Below, piece after piece: positions 51,150 to 58,716 of a stretch of DNA of 64,000 nt (its first letter is position 1; each line of letters starts with the position of its first letter). A program made the position numbers and the translations under genes. Below the pieces are notes generated by a model. It was not told the origin of the DNA, made no database searches, and was given only the letters and a program-made list of their open reading frames with translations. Source of the DNA: RDXT01 sp033765305. GTDB lineage: Bacteria > Bacteroidota > Bacteroidia > J057. The stretch is taken from NCBI GenBank assembly GCA_033765305.1, contig JANRID010000036.1:1-64000 (forward strand), read 5' to 3'.

Positions 51150-51998
51150 ATGAAACCGCAGTTCGAGTCCCTGTTCCATGTGGCAGATGCGCACCACTAC
51201 CACCGCTTCGAGCTTCGGACCGGGGGCTTCCCCCTGTTCTGGCACTACCATCCGGAGTACGAGCTGACGCTGATTCTGTCGGGGCAGGGCCGGCGCCTCG
51301 CGGGCGACGGCAGCGAGCCCTTCGGGCCGGGCGACTGGGTGCTGCTGGGGCCGGACCTGCCGCACTGCTGGGTGAGCGGGGAGCCGGACGGCAGCGAGCA
51401 GCGGGCGCAGGTGCTGCAGTTTTCAGCAGACTGGGTGCGGCGGATCTTCCCGCGCCCGGAGTTTCAGGGCATCCACGAGCTGCTGGCCCGCTCGGCGGGC
51501 GGGCTGGTCTTTGCGCCGCCGGATGCGGAGGACCGGGCGCTCATGGCGGCGGCCTGCCAGGCGCCGGGGGCGGAGGGCCTGCTGGCGCTCATGCAGGTGC
51601 TGCACCGGCTGTCGCAGCGCGGGGCGCGGGCGCTCACGCAGGGGCATCCGGTGCCGGCCTTGCGGGGCCTGGCCCAGGAGCGGCTGCAGCAGGTGCTGCG
51701 CTACGTGCAGGAAGCGCCCGAAAGCGCCAGCCTGGCCGCCGCCGCCAGCCGTGTCAGCCTGTCGAAAAGCGCGTTCTGCCAGTTTTTCAAGCGGGCCATG
51801 GGCCGCCCCTTCAGCAGCTACGTCAGCGAAGTGCGCGTAGCGCGGGCTGCCGCCCTGCTGATCCAGACCAGCCTGCCCATCCACCAGGTAGCGGCCCAGG
51901 CAGGCTTCGGCAGCCTCGCCTACTTCAACCGCGTCTTCCTCCGCACCAAAGGCATCCAGCCCCTGCGCTTCCGCCAGGCCGGAGCGATTGGGCGGTGA
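51150..51998 (+). CDS. AraC-family regulator of the GH92-GH127 operon
   Basis: A 282-residue AraC regulator: a sugar-type cupin arm (RTGGFPLFWHYHPEYELTLILSGQGRRLAGDGSEPFGPGDWVLLGPDLPHCW) and two C-terminal HTHs (ASLAAAASRVSLSKSAFCQFFKRAMGRPFSSYVSEVRVARAAALLIQTSLPIHQVAAQAGFGSLAYFNRVFLRTKG). It diverges from the PhyH-TIM-GH92-GH127 operon with 122 nt between starts, so it most likely regulates it in response to a mono- or oligosaccharide. Its last codons (from about 51971 on) are inside the family-1 repeat copy D, so the C-terminal tail may be repeat-derived. Confidence 0.93.
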   Translation: MKPQFESLFHVADAHHYHRFELRTGGFPLFWHYHPEYELTLILSGQGRRLAGDGSEPFGPGDWVLLGPDLPHCWVSGEPDGSEQRAQVLQFSADWVRRIFPRPEFQGIHELLARSAGGLVFAPPDAEDRALMAAACQAPGAEGLLALMQVLHRLSQRGARALTQGHPVPALRGLAQERLQQVLRYVQEAPESASLAAAASRVSLSKSAFCQFFKRAMGRPFSSYVSEVRVARAAALLIQTSLPIHQVAAQAGFGSLAYFNRVFLRTKGIQPLRFRQAGAIGR

Positions 51999-52186
51999 GG
52001 GGTATTGACTTTTTGGCGGGAGCTGTGTAGGTTAGCGGGGGAGTTCTTTGGGGGAGGCGCTCTGCGCGGGGTTGTGGGCTGCGGCAATACACCCGACATG
52101 CGCGAGGTTGACGCGTGTTTGTTGCGTACAGGGGAAATATGGACGTGTGTCAGGGGTGTGGTGAGGGTTGCGGCAATGCAGATGTT
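51971..52186 (+). repeat. Family-1 repeat copy D, left direct repeat
   Basis: 216 bp that starts inside the end of the AraC gene (CCGCCAGGCC) and runs through TTG 52005-52007, 20 nt, TAGGTTAG 52028-52035, then hairpin ACATGCG/CGCGTGT (52096-52118) to CAGATGTT. From 51981 it is about 93% identical by eye to copy E at 53162. The 324-nt stretch 51999-52322 holds this copy, a family-2 repeat and the cassette start, but no gene. Confidence 0.88.
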
Positions 52187-52235
52187 CCATGCAAGAGCCG
52201 CGCCGAACAGAAATCTTCGCGCAAGCCCTGGGCAT

Positions 52236-52280
52236 CCTTCACGGAACAAAAGTTTTTGCGTACATTGCTGGAGCAACGGC
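52236..52280 (+). repeat. Promoter-type dispersed repeat, family 2 (copy before the PIN cassette)
   Basis: CCTTCACGGAACAAAAG...TTTTGCGTACATTGCTGGAGCAAC: -33 degenerate (TTC), TACATTGC at 52261-52268. It lies between copy D and the cassette junction and could drive the PIN gene. Confidence 0.5.
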
Positions 52281-52296
52281 GCAAAGCCTTGACCCG

Positions 52297-53144
52297 TTAG
52301 ATGCTATAAAAAAGAAAGAAAATTGATATTAGACACTCAAATAATTTCTTATTACTTTTCAGGATACTGGGAAGCAAAAGAGGCAATGAATGCGGAAATA
52401 TCTTCGGTTACCGCAAGTGAATTTTTGTTATTTCATACTCGTGAAAATAACAGCGTAGATTATTATGTACTTGACCCTGAAAGATACATTGAAGAAATGG
52501 TGGAGATGTTGATGCTTGAACATGCAAAAAATCCCAAATGGGCTAAATTGGGAAGAAGAAGAACTGACAGTCTAATCATTGATTTTTCAAAAGATTTTCC
52601 CCCATATCGATTATATGGCAACAAAGCAATAACATCAATAATTAATAACCAAAAAATAAAAATATTCAAAGCCAGTATTGCACACTTGAAAAAGGAAAGA
52701 CAAAAGATGTTATCTCGTAAAATAGAATTTCTCTTCGACTATGAAATAAAGTGTCATGGAATAGACGAGAGCGTTTGTAATATTGGTATGGACTTATTTG
52801 AAAAATTTCAATCAAACATTTCTCCAAAAAACAACATTAAGAATACAATAAATGATATTTTGATTTTAGCAACATCAGCTAATATGAAACAATCGCTTGT
52901 CACCCAAGACAAAGTTCTTGGAAGGTTTGCGTCCGAAGTTTATAATGGAAAAATAGAAGACTATAAAACTGAAATAATGATTGATTTTCCTTCAGATGAA
53001 TCCAAAATAGAAAGAAAAAACAAGGAAAGTAAAGGTTATGTAAATCGGGGTTGGTCGTACTCATTTAAAAAAGGAAAATTGTAATGCATCTAACACCAGC
53101 TACCTGTCCATGCTCCTAATCGTCGCACAGCAGGTAGCCACACG
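52297..53144 (+). mobile_element. Integron-type gene cassette carrying a PIN-domain gene
   Basis: The 848-bp unit begins in GTTAGATGC (52296-52304), which matches the GTTRRRY recombination core exactly, and ends at the G of GTTATGC (53144) inside an attC-like site. The R'' box of that site, in GCATCTAAC (53086-53094), is the exact reverse complement of GTTAGATGC. That is the expected signature of a cassette whose circular form has a perfectly paired attC, because the first bases of a linear cassette complete its own core. One gene fills the unit and is strikingly AT-rich. No integron integrase gene is in the window. Confidence 0.72.
52323..53084 (+). CDS. Long PIN-domain nuclease-like protein, cassette-borne
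   Basis: A 253-residue protein with a TTG start preceded by an A/G-rich Shine-Dalgarno-like run; no ATG start is available. PIN-domain landmarks: MILDTQIISYYF (Asp4), SSVTASEFLLF (Glu33), INDILILATS (Asp178) and LVTQDKVLGRF (Asp196). These are the four acidic positions of PIN RNases, but about 100 extra residues separate the second and third, so it is almost twice the size of VapC. The insert is Lys/Asn/Ile-rich and helical. No antitoxin-like gene is adjacent. Low GC and strong A/T bias at third positions mark it as foreign. Function inferred only as PIN-like. Confidence 0.62.
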   Translation: MILDTQIISYYFSGYWEAKEAMNAEISSVTASEFLLFHTRENNSVDYYVLDPERYIEEMVEMLMLEHAKNPKWAKLGRRRTDSLIIDFSKDFPPYRLYGNKAITSIINNQKIKIFKASIAHLKKERQKMLSRKIEFLFDYEIKCHGIDESVCNIGMDLFEKFQSNISPKNNIKNTINDILILATSANMKQSLVTQDKVLGRFASEVYNGKIEDYKTEIMIDFPSDESKIERKNKESKGYVNRGWSYSFKKGKL

Positions 53145-53150
53145 TTATGC
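53088..53150 (+). other. attC-like recombination site
   Basis: 63 bp beginning 4 nt after the PIN gene stop: R'' ATCTAAC (53088-53094), 4-nt spacer, GCTACCTG (53099-53106), 24-nt loop, CAGGTAGC (53131-53138, perfect complement), 5-nt spacer CACAC, then R' GTTATGC (53144-53150; one position differs from GTTRRRY). Box order, unpaired central spacers and length all fit integron attC sites. The 365-nt gap 53085-53449 contains this site and copy E of the family-1 repeat. Confidence 0.75.
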
Positions 53151-53161
53151 AACATTAAAAA

Positions 53162-53364
53162 GGAGCGATTGGGCGGTGAGGGGTATTGACTTTTTGGCGG
53201 GAGCTGTGTAGGTTGGCAGGGAGTTCTTTGGGGGGCGCTCCGCACGGGGTTTTGGGCTGCGGCAATACACCCGACATGCGCGAGGTTGACGCGTGTTTCT
53301 TGCGCACAGGGGAAATATGGACGTGTGTTAGGGGTGTGTTGAGGGTTGCGGTAATACAGATGTT
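53162..53364 (+). repeat. Family-1 repeat copy E, right direct repeat
   Basis: 203 bp nearly identical to copy D (51981-52186), including the last codons of the AraC gene (GGAGCGATTGGGCGGTGA). TTG 53186-53188, 20 nt, TAGGTTGG 53209-53216, same ACATGCG/CGCGTGT hairpin. It starts 11 nt after the attC-like core and is truncated at its left end compared with copies D and F. The AT-rich ATPase gene follows. Confidence 0.88.
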
Positions 53365-53449
53365 GGCGGTAATGCTATTGGAACAGTGCTAACTTTAAAC
53401 TTTAGGACAGACAATAGATTTTTTTGACTTCACAATCGATAAAGACAAA

Positions 53450-55042
53450 ATGAAATTAATTCTACCAAATAAATTAAACGCATCAGCGGACATTGTATTT
53501 GAAAATGCAAAAAGCATAGCCGTTATCGGTGCAAATGGTGCTGGAAAGACAAGATTTGGTTCGCGACTTGAAGAAACTTATAATGAAATTACTCATAGAA
53601 TATCTGCACAAAAATCATTGTCGATGCCAAATGAAGTAAGTCCAAAATCAAGAGAAAGAGCAGAAGAAGAATTTTGGTATGGAGGACAACATGATAATAA
53701 GGACTGGCTAAAGACCACAGGAAAGAAAAATTATCGTTGGCAAAACAATTTAAACACATCGTTGCTCAATGACTATCAACAATTATTAATTCTTCTTCAC
53801 ACAGAAGAGTATGAAGAATCATTAAAATTTAAGGAAGGAGAAATTTCAAAACCAACAACTAAGTTAGATAGAATCCAAGGGATTTGGGAAGAGATTTTGC
53901 CACACAGAAAATTAGTTAAACGAGCTGGTATTATTGAAACTTATCCATCAGATAAACCAACCGAGAGATACAACGCATCTGAAATGAGTGATGGAGAAAG
54001 AGTCATCTTCTATCTTATTGGCGAAACAGTTTGTGCAAAACCAAATTCTTTGATAATTATTGATGAACCCGAAATGCATATTCATAAATCAATAACTAAA
54101 AAATTATGGGATGCAATTGAAAAGGAAAGACCTGACTGCACATTCGTTTATTTAACTCACGACATTGACTTCGCATCTTCAAGACAAAACGCAATTAAAA
54201 TATGGCTGAAGTCATATGAAGGAAATCAAATTTGGGATTATGAAATACTTGAAGAAGGAAATCCTATTCCAGAACAAGTATTCTTAGAAATTTTGGGTAG
54301 CAGAAAACCGATACTATTCACAGAAGGTGACAATTCAAGCATTGACTATTTTTTGTACCAACAAATTTTTCCCGAGTTTACTGTAATCTCGCTGGGCAAT
54401 TGCAACAAAGTATTTGAAACGACTAAGTCATTTAATGAGCAAACGGGATTTCACCATCTCTCAGCAGTTGGCATAATTGACAGAGACAGGAGAACAGACG
54501 ATGATGTAAAAGAAATCCAAAAACAAAATATCCTTATTCCCGAAGTTTCGGAGGCGGAAAATTTGTTACTTCTTGAAAATGTTATTAAAGTCGTTGCAAC
54601 AAAAATGTATAAAGACCCAGATGCTGTTTTTAAGAAAGTTAAAAGTAAGGTCCTTGAAATGTTTAGTAAAGACTTGAAATTTCAAGCTACACAGCATTCA
54701 ATATTTGTGATAAAGAAAATTTATGAACGAGGACTAAATCCAAAGGTGAAAGAGTTTACTGAACTTGAATCAGTAGTTAATGAGTTTGTTAGTAAAATTG
54801 ACTACCAAAAAATCTATCAAGAATTAGAAGATAGCTTCTCTAAGTTTATATCAGACAGTGACTATTTAAGTGTTTTAAAAGTCTATAACAACAAAGGAAT
54901 TATTCATACTTCTGGTCTTGCCCAACTTTGCGGACTTGCCTCAAAGAATAATGAATTCTTTAATTTTGTGATCAGCATTTTAAAAGAAAGTTCAAACGAC
55001 AGCGAGACGATTAGGCAAGCCATTAAACAAGCTATCAAGTAA
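53450..55042 (+). CDS. Fused ABC-type ATPase and DUF4435 (TOPRIM) protein, PARIS/OLD-like
   Basis: A 530-residue cytosolic protein. Residues 1-265 are an SMC/ABC-type ATPase: Walker A GANGAGKT (27-34), signature SEMSDGER (177-184), Walker B LIIIDEPE (201-208) and the switch His in LTHDID (His237). Residues about 285-400 are a DUF4435/TOPRIM domain: FTEGDNSSIDYF (Glu292), GIIDRDRR (Asp344, Asp346) and SEAENLLLLENV (from 367). DUF4435 is the AriB effector of the PARIS anti-phage system, whose ATPase AriA is an ABC-type protein; fused AriA-AriB forms exist. Here the two are one gene, with no partner. Clearly AT-rich against the host; a candidate abortive-infection gene. PARIS assignment is inference. 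Confidence 0.85.
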   Translation: MKLILPNKLNASADIVFENAKSIAVIGANGAGKTRFGSRLEETYNEITHRISAQKSLSMPNEVSPKSRERAEEEFWYGGQHDNKDWLKTTGKKNYRWQNNLNTSLLNDYQQLLILLHTEEYEESLKFKEGEISKPTTKLDRIQGIWEEILPHRKLVKRAGIIETYPSDKPTERYNASEMSDGERVIFYLIGETVCAKPNSLIIIDEPEMHIHKSITKKLWDAIEKERPDCTFVYLTHDIDFASSRQNAIKIWLKSYEGNQIWDYEILEEGNPIPEQVFLEILGSRKPILFTEGDNSSIDYFLYQQIFPEFTVISLGNCNKVFETTKSFNEQTGFHHLSAVGIIDRDRRTDDDVKEIQKQNILIPEVSEAENLLLLENVIKVVATKMYKDPDAVFKKVKSKVLEMFSKDLKFQATQHSIFVIKKIYERGLNPKVKEFTELESVVNEFVSKIDYQKIYQELEDSFSKFISDSDYLSVLKVYNNKGIIHTSGLAQLCGLASKNNEFFNFVISILKESSNDSETIRQAIKQAIK

Positions 55043-55084
55043 CCATAATGACAAATCTCCGGACAGCATCACAGCAGCCAACAA

Positions 55085-55194
55085 CTAGTTAGCGCTATTC
55101 GGGTATTCGAGATCTCCAGAAAGATCACGGAAGCTTGGGAAATCAAGATTCAATTGATACATTTGGTTCAGCTGTCCCGAACAGCGCCAACTAG
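55085..55194. repeat. Large imperfect palindrome downstream of the ATPase gene
   Basis: CTAGTTAGCGCTATTCGGG (55085-55103) and CCCGAACAGCGCCAACTAG (55176-55194) pair at 17 of 19 positions around a 72-nt loop. Nested inside or beside it GGACAGC (55062-55068) matches GCTGTCC (55171-55177). It ends near ATTATGC (55202-55208), resembling the GTTATGC of the upstream attC-like site, but it lacks clear RYYYAAC/GTTRRRY boxes. Confidence 0.5.
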
Positions 55195-55228
55195 CAGAAC
55201 ATTATGCACAAGCTAAAAGAACGAAAGA

Positions 55229-55717
55229 ATGGTAGTGCCAATAATAATTAGTGTTCGCGGAGTGATTTTCGCTTCTATTATAGTACTCGGACTTGGAATT
55301 TTTGTAACTATCAACAATTCAAAGGACAAGACAGAATATGACAAGTCCACGGGAATTTTTGAGTACTATGACAAAGAATTCCAAAACCTCCCAACGCGAC
55401 ACAAGGGAGATTTTCGATACCTAAAAATTGACTCCTACCCGTACCTGTTTGAAATTTATGAACCTAATAGTGAACCGACTGAAAATACAATAGACGATTT
55501 AACGGTCGGAGACGAAATTGATATTTACTATTACGAAACTTCGAACACAAGAAATATTGGACTAAACCGATTTGCGCAATTCATAGATAAAAACAAACAA
55601 CCATATTTCGTTAGAAGTGGATTTCAAAAACAGCTCGGTTTGGTGGTAATTGGACTATCAGTATTGTTGAATATTATGGCATTTGTGTTTTGGAGAAGAG
55701 GAAAACTGGAATGGTAA
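55229..55717 (+). CDS. Small two-helix membrane protein, unknown
   Basis: A 162-residue protein with a TM helix near each end (VPIIISVRGVIFASIIVLGLGIFVTI and LGLVVIGLSVLLNIMAFVFW) and a 90-residue extracytoplasmic region between, rich in Asp, Tyr and Thr (DIYYYETSNTRNIGLNRFAQF). The topology resembles DUF3592-type proteins but identity is not certain. AT-rich like the two upstream genes and 34 nt after the palindrome, so it probably arrived with them. No strong RBS; the ATG at 55229 is assumed. Confidence 0.6.
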   Translation: MVVPIIISVRGVIFASIIVLGLGIFVTINNSKDKTEYDKSTGIFEYYDKEFQNLPTRHKGDFRYLKIDSYPYLFEIYEPNSEPTENTIDDLTVGDEIDIYYYETSNTRNIGLNRFAQFIDKNKQPYFVRSGFQKQLGLVVIGLSVLLNIMAFVFWRRGKLEW

Positions 55718-55950
55718 TAAGAAAGCCTGTGCACAACAGCACCTACAAGAAATTGGCGGTTCAGTGCCCCGCAGACACATTTGTGGTTAATCAAAGTTTG
55801 GTTCTCCGCATCAACATTTGTGGCAAAAAACGCTAACTTTTTGTAGCTGCTCCCCCCCTTGCCCATCCCCCCCAATTTGCCTATCTTCCCATCTCCGCAT
55901 CCTGCATCACGCAGGCACCGGCAGCAGAGACCACACATAGACCCAGACCT

Positions 55951-57444
55951 ATGGAAAAACCGACTGCAGCCCCCTGGACAGCTGGCATCCTGCGGAAGCG
56001 CATGGCGGTGCTGGCGCTGCTCGCGCTGATGCTCGGGGCCTGCGGCGGCGGGAAAACCCGGCCCGGCAGATTCCTCGCCGTCAGCGCCAACGGCCGCTAC
56101 CTGGAGGATGCTGCCGGAAAACCCTTTCTGTATCTGGGATGCACGGCCTGGGAATTGTTTCACCGGCTCAGCCGCGAGGAGGCTTCGGAATACCTGAAAA
56201 ACCGGAAAGAGAAGGGCTTCACGGTCATCCAGGCGGTGGTGCTGGCGGAAAACGACGGGCTCCGGACGCCCAACGCGTACGGGGCGCTTCCGCTGCACGA
56301 TCTCGACCCGGCCCGGCCCAACGAAGCGTATTTCGAGCATGTGGATTTCATCGTGAACCAGGCCGAAGCGCTGGGGCTGTACATCGGCATGCTGCCTGCC
56401 TGGGGCGATAAAATCCCCAATGAAAACCCGGCGGCAGGCCCCATCGTCTTCACCATCGAAAATGCGCGGGAATATGGCGAGTTTTTGGGCAAGCGCTACC
56501 AGGACAAGCCCGTCATCTGGATCTTGGGCGGCGACCGCAATGTGCACAGCGACACCGCCTTTCTCATCTGGAAATCCATGGCCGAAGGGCTGCGCGCCGG
56601 CGATGGCGGCAATCACCTGATCAGCATGCATCCCCGGGGCGAAAGGTCCTCCAGCGAGTGGTTTCACAATGAACCCTGGTTCGATTTCAATCTCTACCAG
56701 AGCGGGCACGCACGCCGCTACAACGAGGTGTACCGGTACGCCCAGCACGACTACAGCCTGCAGCCCGCCAAGCCGGCCATCGACGGCGAGCCCGCGTATG
56801 AAGACATCGCGGTCAGGTTCTGGGAATACTGCGACTGGTCGGACCCCCTGCGGGTGCCGCCCCAGGTGCTCGACAGCAATAAGCTGATCCAAGACCCTGC
56901 CTATTTCACGCGCGGGTTTATCGGCGCCCACGATGTGCGCGTGCATGCCTACTGGAATCTGCTGGCCGGTGCAGCGGGCTACACCTACGGGAATAACGCC
57001 ATCTGGCAGATGTTCAGGAAGGGCGGCGACATCGCGATCCCCTGCCTGTACGACTGGCGCGAATCCATGGACCGCCCCGGCGCCGACGACATCCGCCATG
57101 TGCGGAAGCTGTTCGAGGCCCGCGATTTTTCAAAACTGCTTCCCGACCAGTCTGCCGTGTACGGCCACAATCCCGCAGACAGCACCCACATCCGGGCGGC
57201 CGTAGCCGGCGACGGCAGCTTTCTGCTGGTGTATCTGTCGGTGGGTCAGCCGGTCAGGGTTGTCATGAGCAAAATTTCCGGCGCGCGCGTGCGGGCCGCC
57301 TGGTATGATCCGCGCGAAGGCACCACCAAACCGGCCGGCGAATTCGCCAATTCGGGCTTTGCGGCATTCACCCCGCCTTCATCGGGCCCCGGCCACGACT
57401 GGCTGCTGGTGCTGGATGATGCGGCGCGCACGGACGGTTTTTGA
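55951..57444 (+). CDS. GH140-like (apiosidase-type) glycoside hydrolase lipoprotein
   Basis: A 497-residue lipoprotein (lipobox LMLGAC, cysteine about 30 residues in; basic n-region RKRMAVLALLALMLGAC). The catalytic TIM barrel has GRYLEDAAGKPFLYLGCTAWELFHRLSREEASEYLKNRKEKGFTVIQAVVL, PVIWILGGDRNVHS (with a conserved Asp) and PAIDGEPAYEDIA (with a conserved Glu), typical of DUF4038/GH140 enzymes such as apiosidases acting on pectic side chains. The Ig-like C-terminal part and the YDPREGTTKPAGEF segment are the DUF5605/apiosidase end. Back to high GC; the 233-nt gap before it (55718-55950) shows nothing recognisable. It stands alone without SusC/D. Confidence 0.85.
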   Translation: MEKPTAAPWTAGILRKRMAVLALLALMLGACGGGKTRPGRFLAVSANGRYLEDAAGKPFLYLGCTAWELFHRLSREEASEYLKNRKEKGFTVIQAVVLAENDGLRTPNAYGALPLHDLDPARPNEAYFEHVDFIVNQAEALGLYIGMLPAWGDKIPNENPAAGPIVFTIENAREYGEFLGKRYQDKPVIWILGGDRNVHSDTAFLIWKSMAEGLRAGDGGNHLISMHPRGERSSSEWFHNEPWFDFNLYQSGHARRYNEVYRYAQHDYSLQPAKPAIDGEPAYEDIAVRFWEYCDWSDPLRVPPQVLDSNKLIQDPAYFTRGFIGAHDVRVHAYWNLLAGAAGYTYGNNAIWQMFRKGGDIAIPCLYDWRESMDRPGADDIRHVRKLFEARDFSKLLPDQSAVYGHNPADSTHIRAAVAGDGSFLLVYLSVGQPVRVVMSKISGARVRAAWYDPREGTTKPAGEFANSGFAAFTPPSSGPGHDWLLVLDDAARTDGF

Positions 57445-57499
57445 GGAGCAGGCCAGATGCGTGCGCGGACGGGGCCGCCCTGCGGGCAGGCCTCCCTAT

Positions 57500-57964
57500 T
57501 CAGTCCGCTTGCCGCAGCACCCGGAATAGCATATATCCACTCAGCATAAACCCGAGGAAGGCCGCTATTTGCCGATAGTACAAGTCTGTCCATATCAATT
57601 TTTCATACAGCGCCTGATCGAAACCCTCCTCCAATTTGAACTGCAGCGGGAGCTGCACCATCACAGTTGAAACTGTGGGGATGATGTACCCTGCCAGAGA
57701 AGCCCAGATGGTCCATACAGGCAGTGCCTTGCTCCGGTGCCAGAACATGGTGACAAGCGGAATATACACCAGCATCGTAGGCACGACGTATCGTGGAATG
57801 ATCAATGAATCCACCAGTTTTTTGAATGTAATCCAATCCGAATGGATATGGCGCCAAGCCGGGTAGTACACAAATACTTCCATGACAGTGGCGCCGTAGA
57901 TATAGAAGGCCAGCAAAAAGTAGGCAGTCATTGCCAGGGGTGCGAGGGTGCTTCGCTTTTTCAT
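57500..57964 (-). CDS. Four-helix membrane protein, DUF1772-like
   Basis: A 154-residue inner-membrane protein with four helices (about residues 8-30, 53-75, 82-103, 130-150) and the PAWRHIHSDWITFKKLVDSLIIPRYVVP and LPLQFKLEEGFDQALYEKLIWTDLYYRQ segments resembling DUF1772 (anthrone-oxygenase-like) proteins. It lies 72 nt downstream of the Crp-type regulator on the same strand and may be cotranscribed. Function unknown. Confidence 0.65.
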   Translation of the reverse strand: MKKRSTLAPLAMTAYFLLAFYIYGATVMEVFVYYPAWRHIHSDWITFKKLVDSLIIPRYVVPTMLVYIPLVTMFWHRSKALPVWTIWASLAGYIIPTVSTVMVQLPLQFKLEEGFDQALYEKLIWTDLYYRQIAAFLGFMLSGYMLFRVLRQAD

Positions 57965-58036
57965 ATTAGCAGGTTACTGTGTTGCTGCAAAACACAGGAT
58001 TTGTCAGACACCCAAAATTGCCTTATGGCAATTTCG

Positions 58037-58597
58037 CTACTTTCGCCTGCGAAGCCGGCTCAACGAAGAAGGCGTGATGCCCAGGTAGGAGGAAATATAT
58101 TTGAGCGGGACGCGCTGCAGCAGCTTAGGATGCTTCAGGGCTTTCTCATAGCGCAGCTCAGCGGTTTCGGTTTGAAAAGAGACCACATTGGCTACCAGAT
58201 GGCAAATTACCTGCTCCCAAAATTTTCGAATGAATGTTTCGAATATTGGAGTCTCTGCAAACAGCTTTTCCATGTCTGACTGACTGATATACAGAATCAT
58301 CGTATCTTCAATCGCCTGAACGCCGAAGGCTGATGGCTGCTGCGGGATGAAACTGCTTAGCTCGCAGAAAAAGTCGTCCTCAAAAGCAAACCAGCCGGTT
58401 ACTTCGCTGTTGTCTTTCTCCCAAAAAACCCGGAGGCAGCCTTTTTCGATAAAGATAAAATCTTTGCTGATCTGCCCGCTGCGAACCAGAAATCTTCCTT
58501 TTTTAATTTCCCTGATCCTAAAATGCTGAAGAATATGATTCAATTCCGCCTGCGTCGGATCTATGTACTGACGTATGATTTCGGAAAAAGAATCCAT
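58037..58597 (-). CDS. Crp/Fnr-family transcriptional regulator
   Basis: A 186-residue regulator. N-terminal cyclic-nucleotide-type beta roll (IKKGRFLVRSGQISKDFIFIEKGCLRVFWEKDNSEVTGWFAFEDDFFCELSSFI) and a shortened C-terminal winged helix ending LKYISSYLGITPSSLSRLRRRK, the standard Bacteroidota Crp subfamily ending. The cAMP-contact residues are not conserved. Start at MDSFSEIIRQYIDP; a longer upstream reading would cross the family-1 repeat and is unlikely. Divergent from the ketopantoate-reductase-like gene, with 320 nt between starts containing the repeat copy F. Confidence 0.9.
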   Translation of the reverse strand: MDSFSEIIRQYIDPTQAELNHILQHFRIREIKKGRFLVRSGQISKDFIFIEKGCLRVFWEKDNSEVTGWFAFEDDFFCELSSFIPQQPSAFGVQAIEDTMILYISQSDMEKLFAETPIFETFIRKFWEQVICHLVANVVSFQTETAELRYEKALKHPKLLQRVPLKYISSYLGITPSSLSRLRRRK

Positions 58598-58716
58598 GGC
58601 TACTGCTTCAACGCCGGGTGCTGATGGCCTTTGGTTAGGTTCAAGTCGTATTATCCCCAGCAAGATACCTATTCGTTTGGTACGTGCAAAATATCTCATA
58701 TCCAGCCGCATGGCTG

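Noticed and set aside
52005..52292. Small frames inside the family-1 repeats (starting MTFWRELCRL in copies D and E)
   Set aside because: The frames are preserved only because the DNA repeats are similar; copy E and F frames diverge in length and there is no ribosome binding site. Considered non-coding.
32160..55950. Search for an integrase, transposase or insertion-sequence end that would explain the accessory belt
   Set aside because: No tyrosine or serine recombinase, DDE transposase or terminal inverted repeat was recognised in the coding frames.
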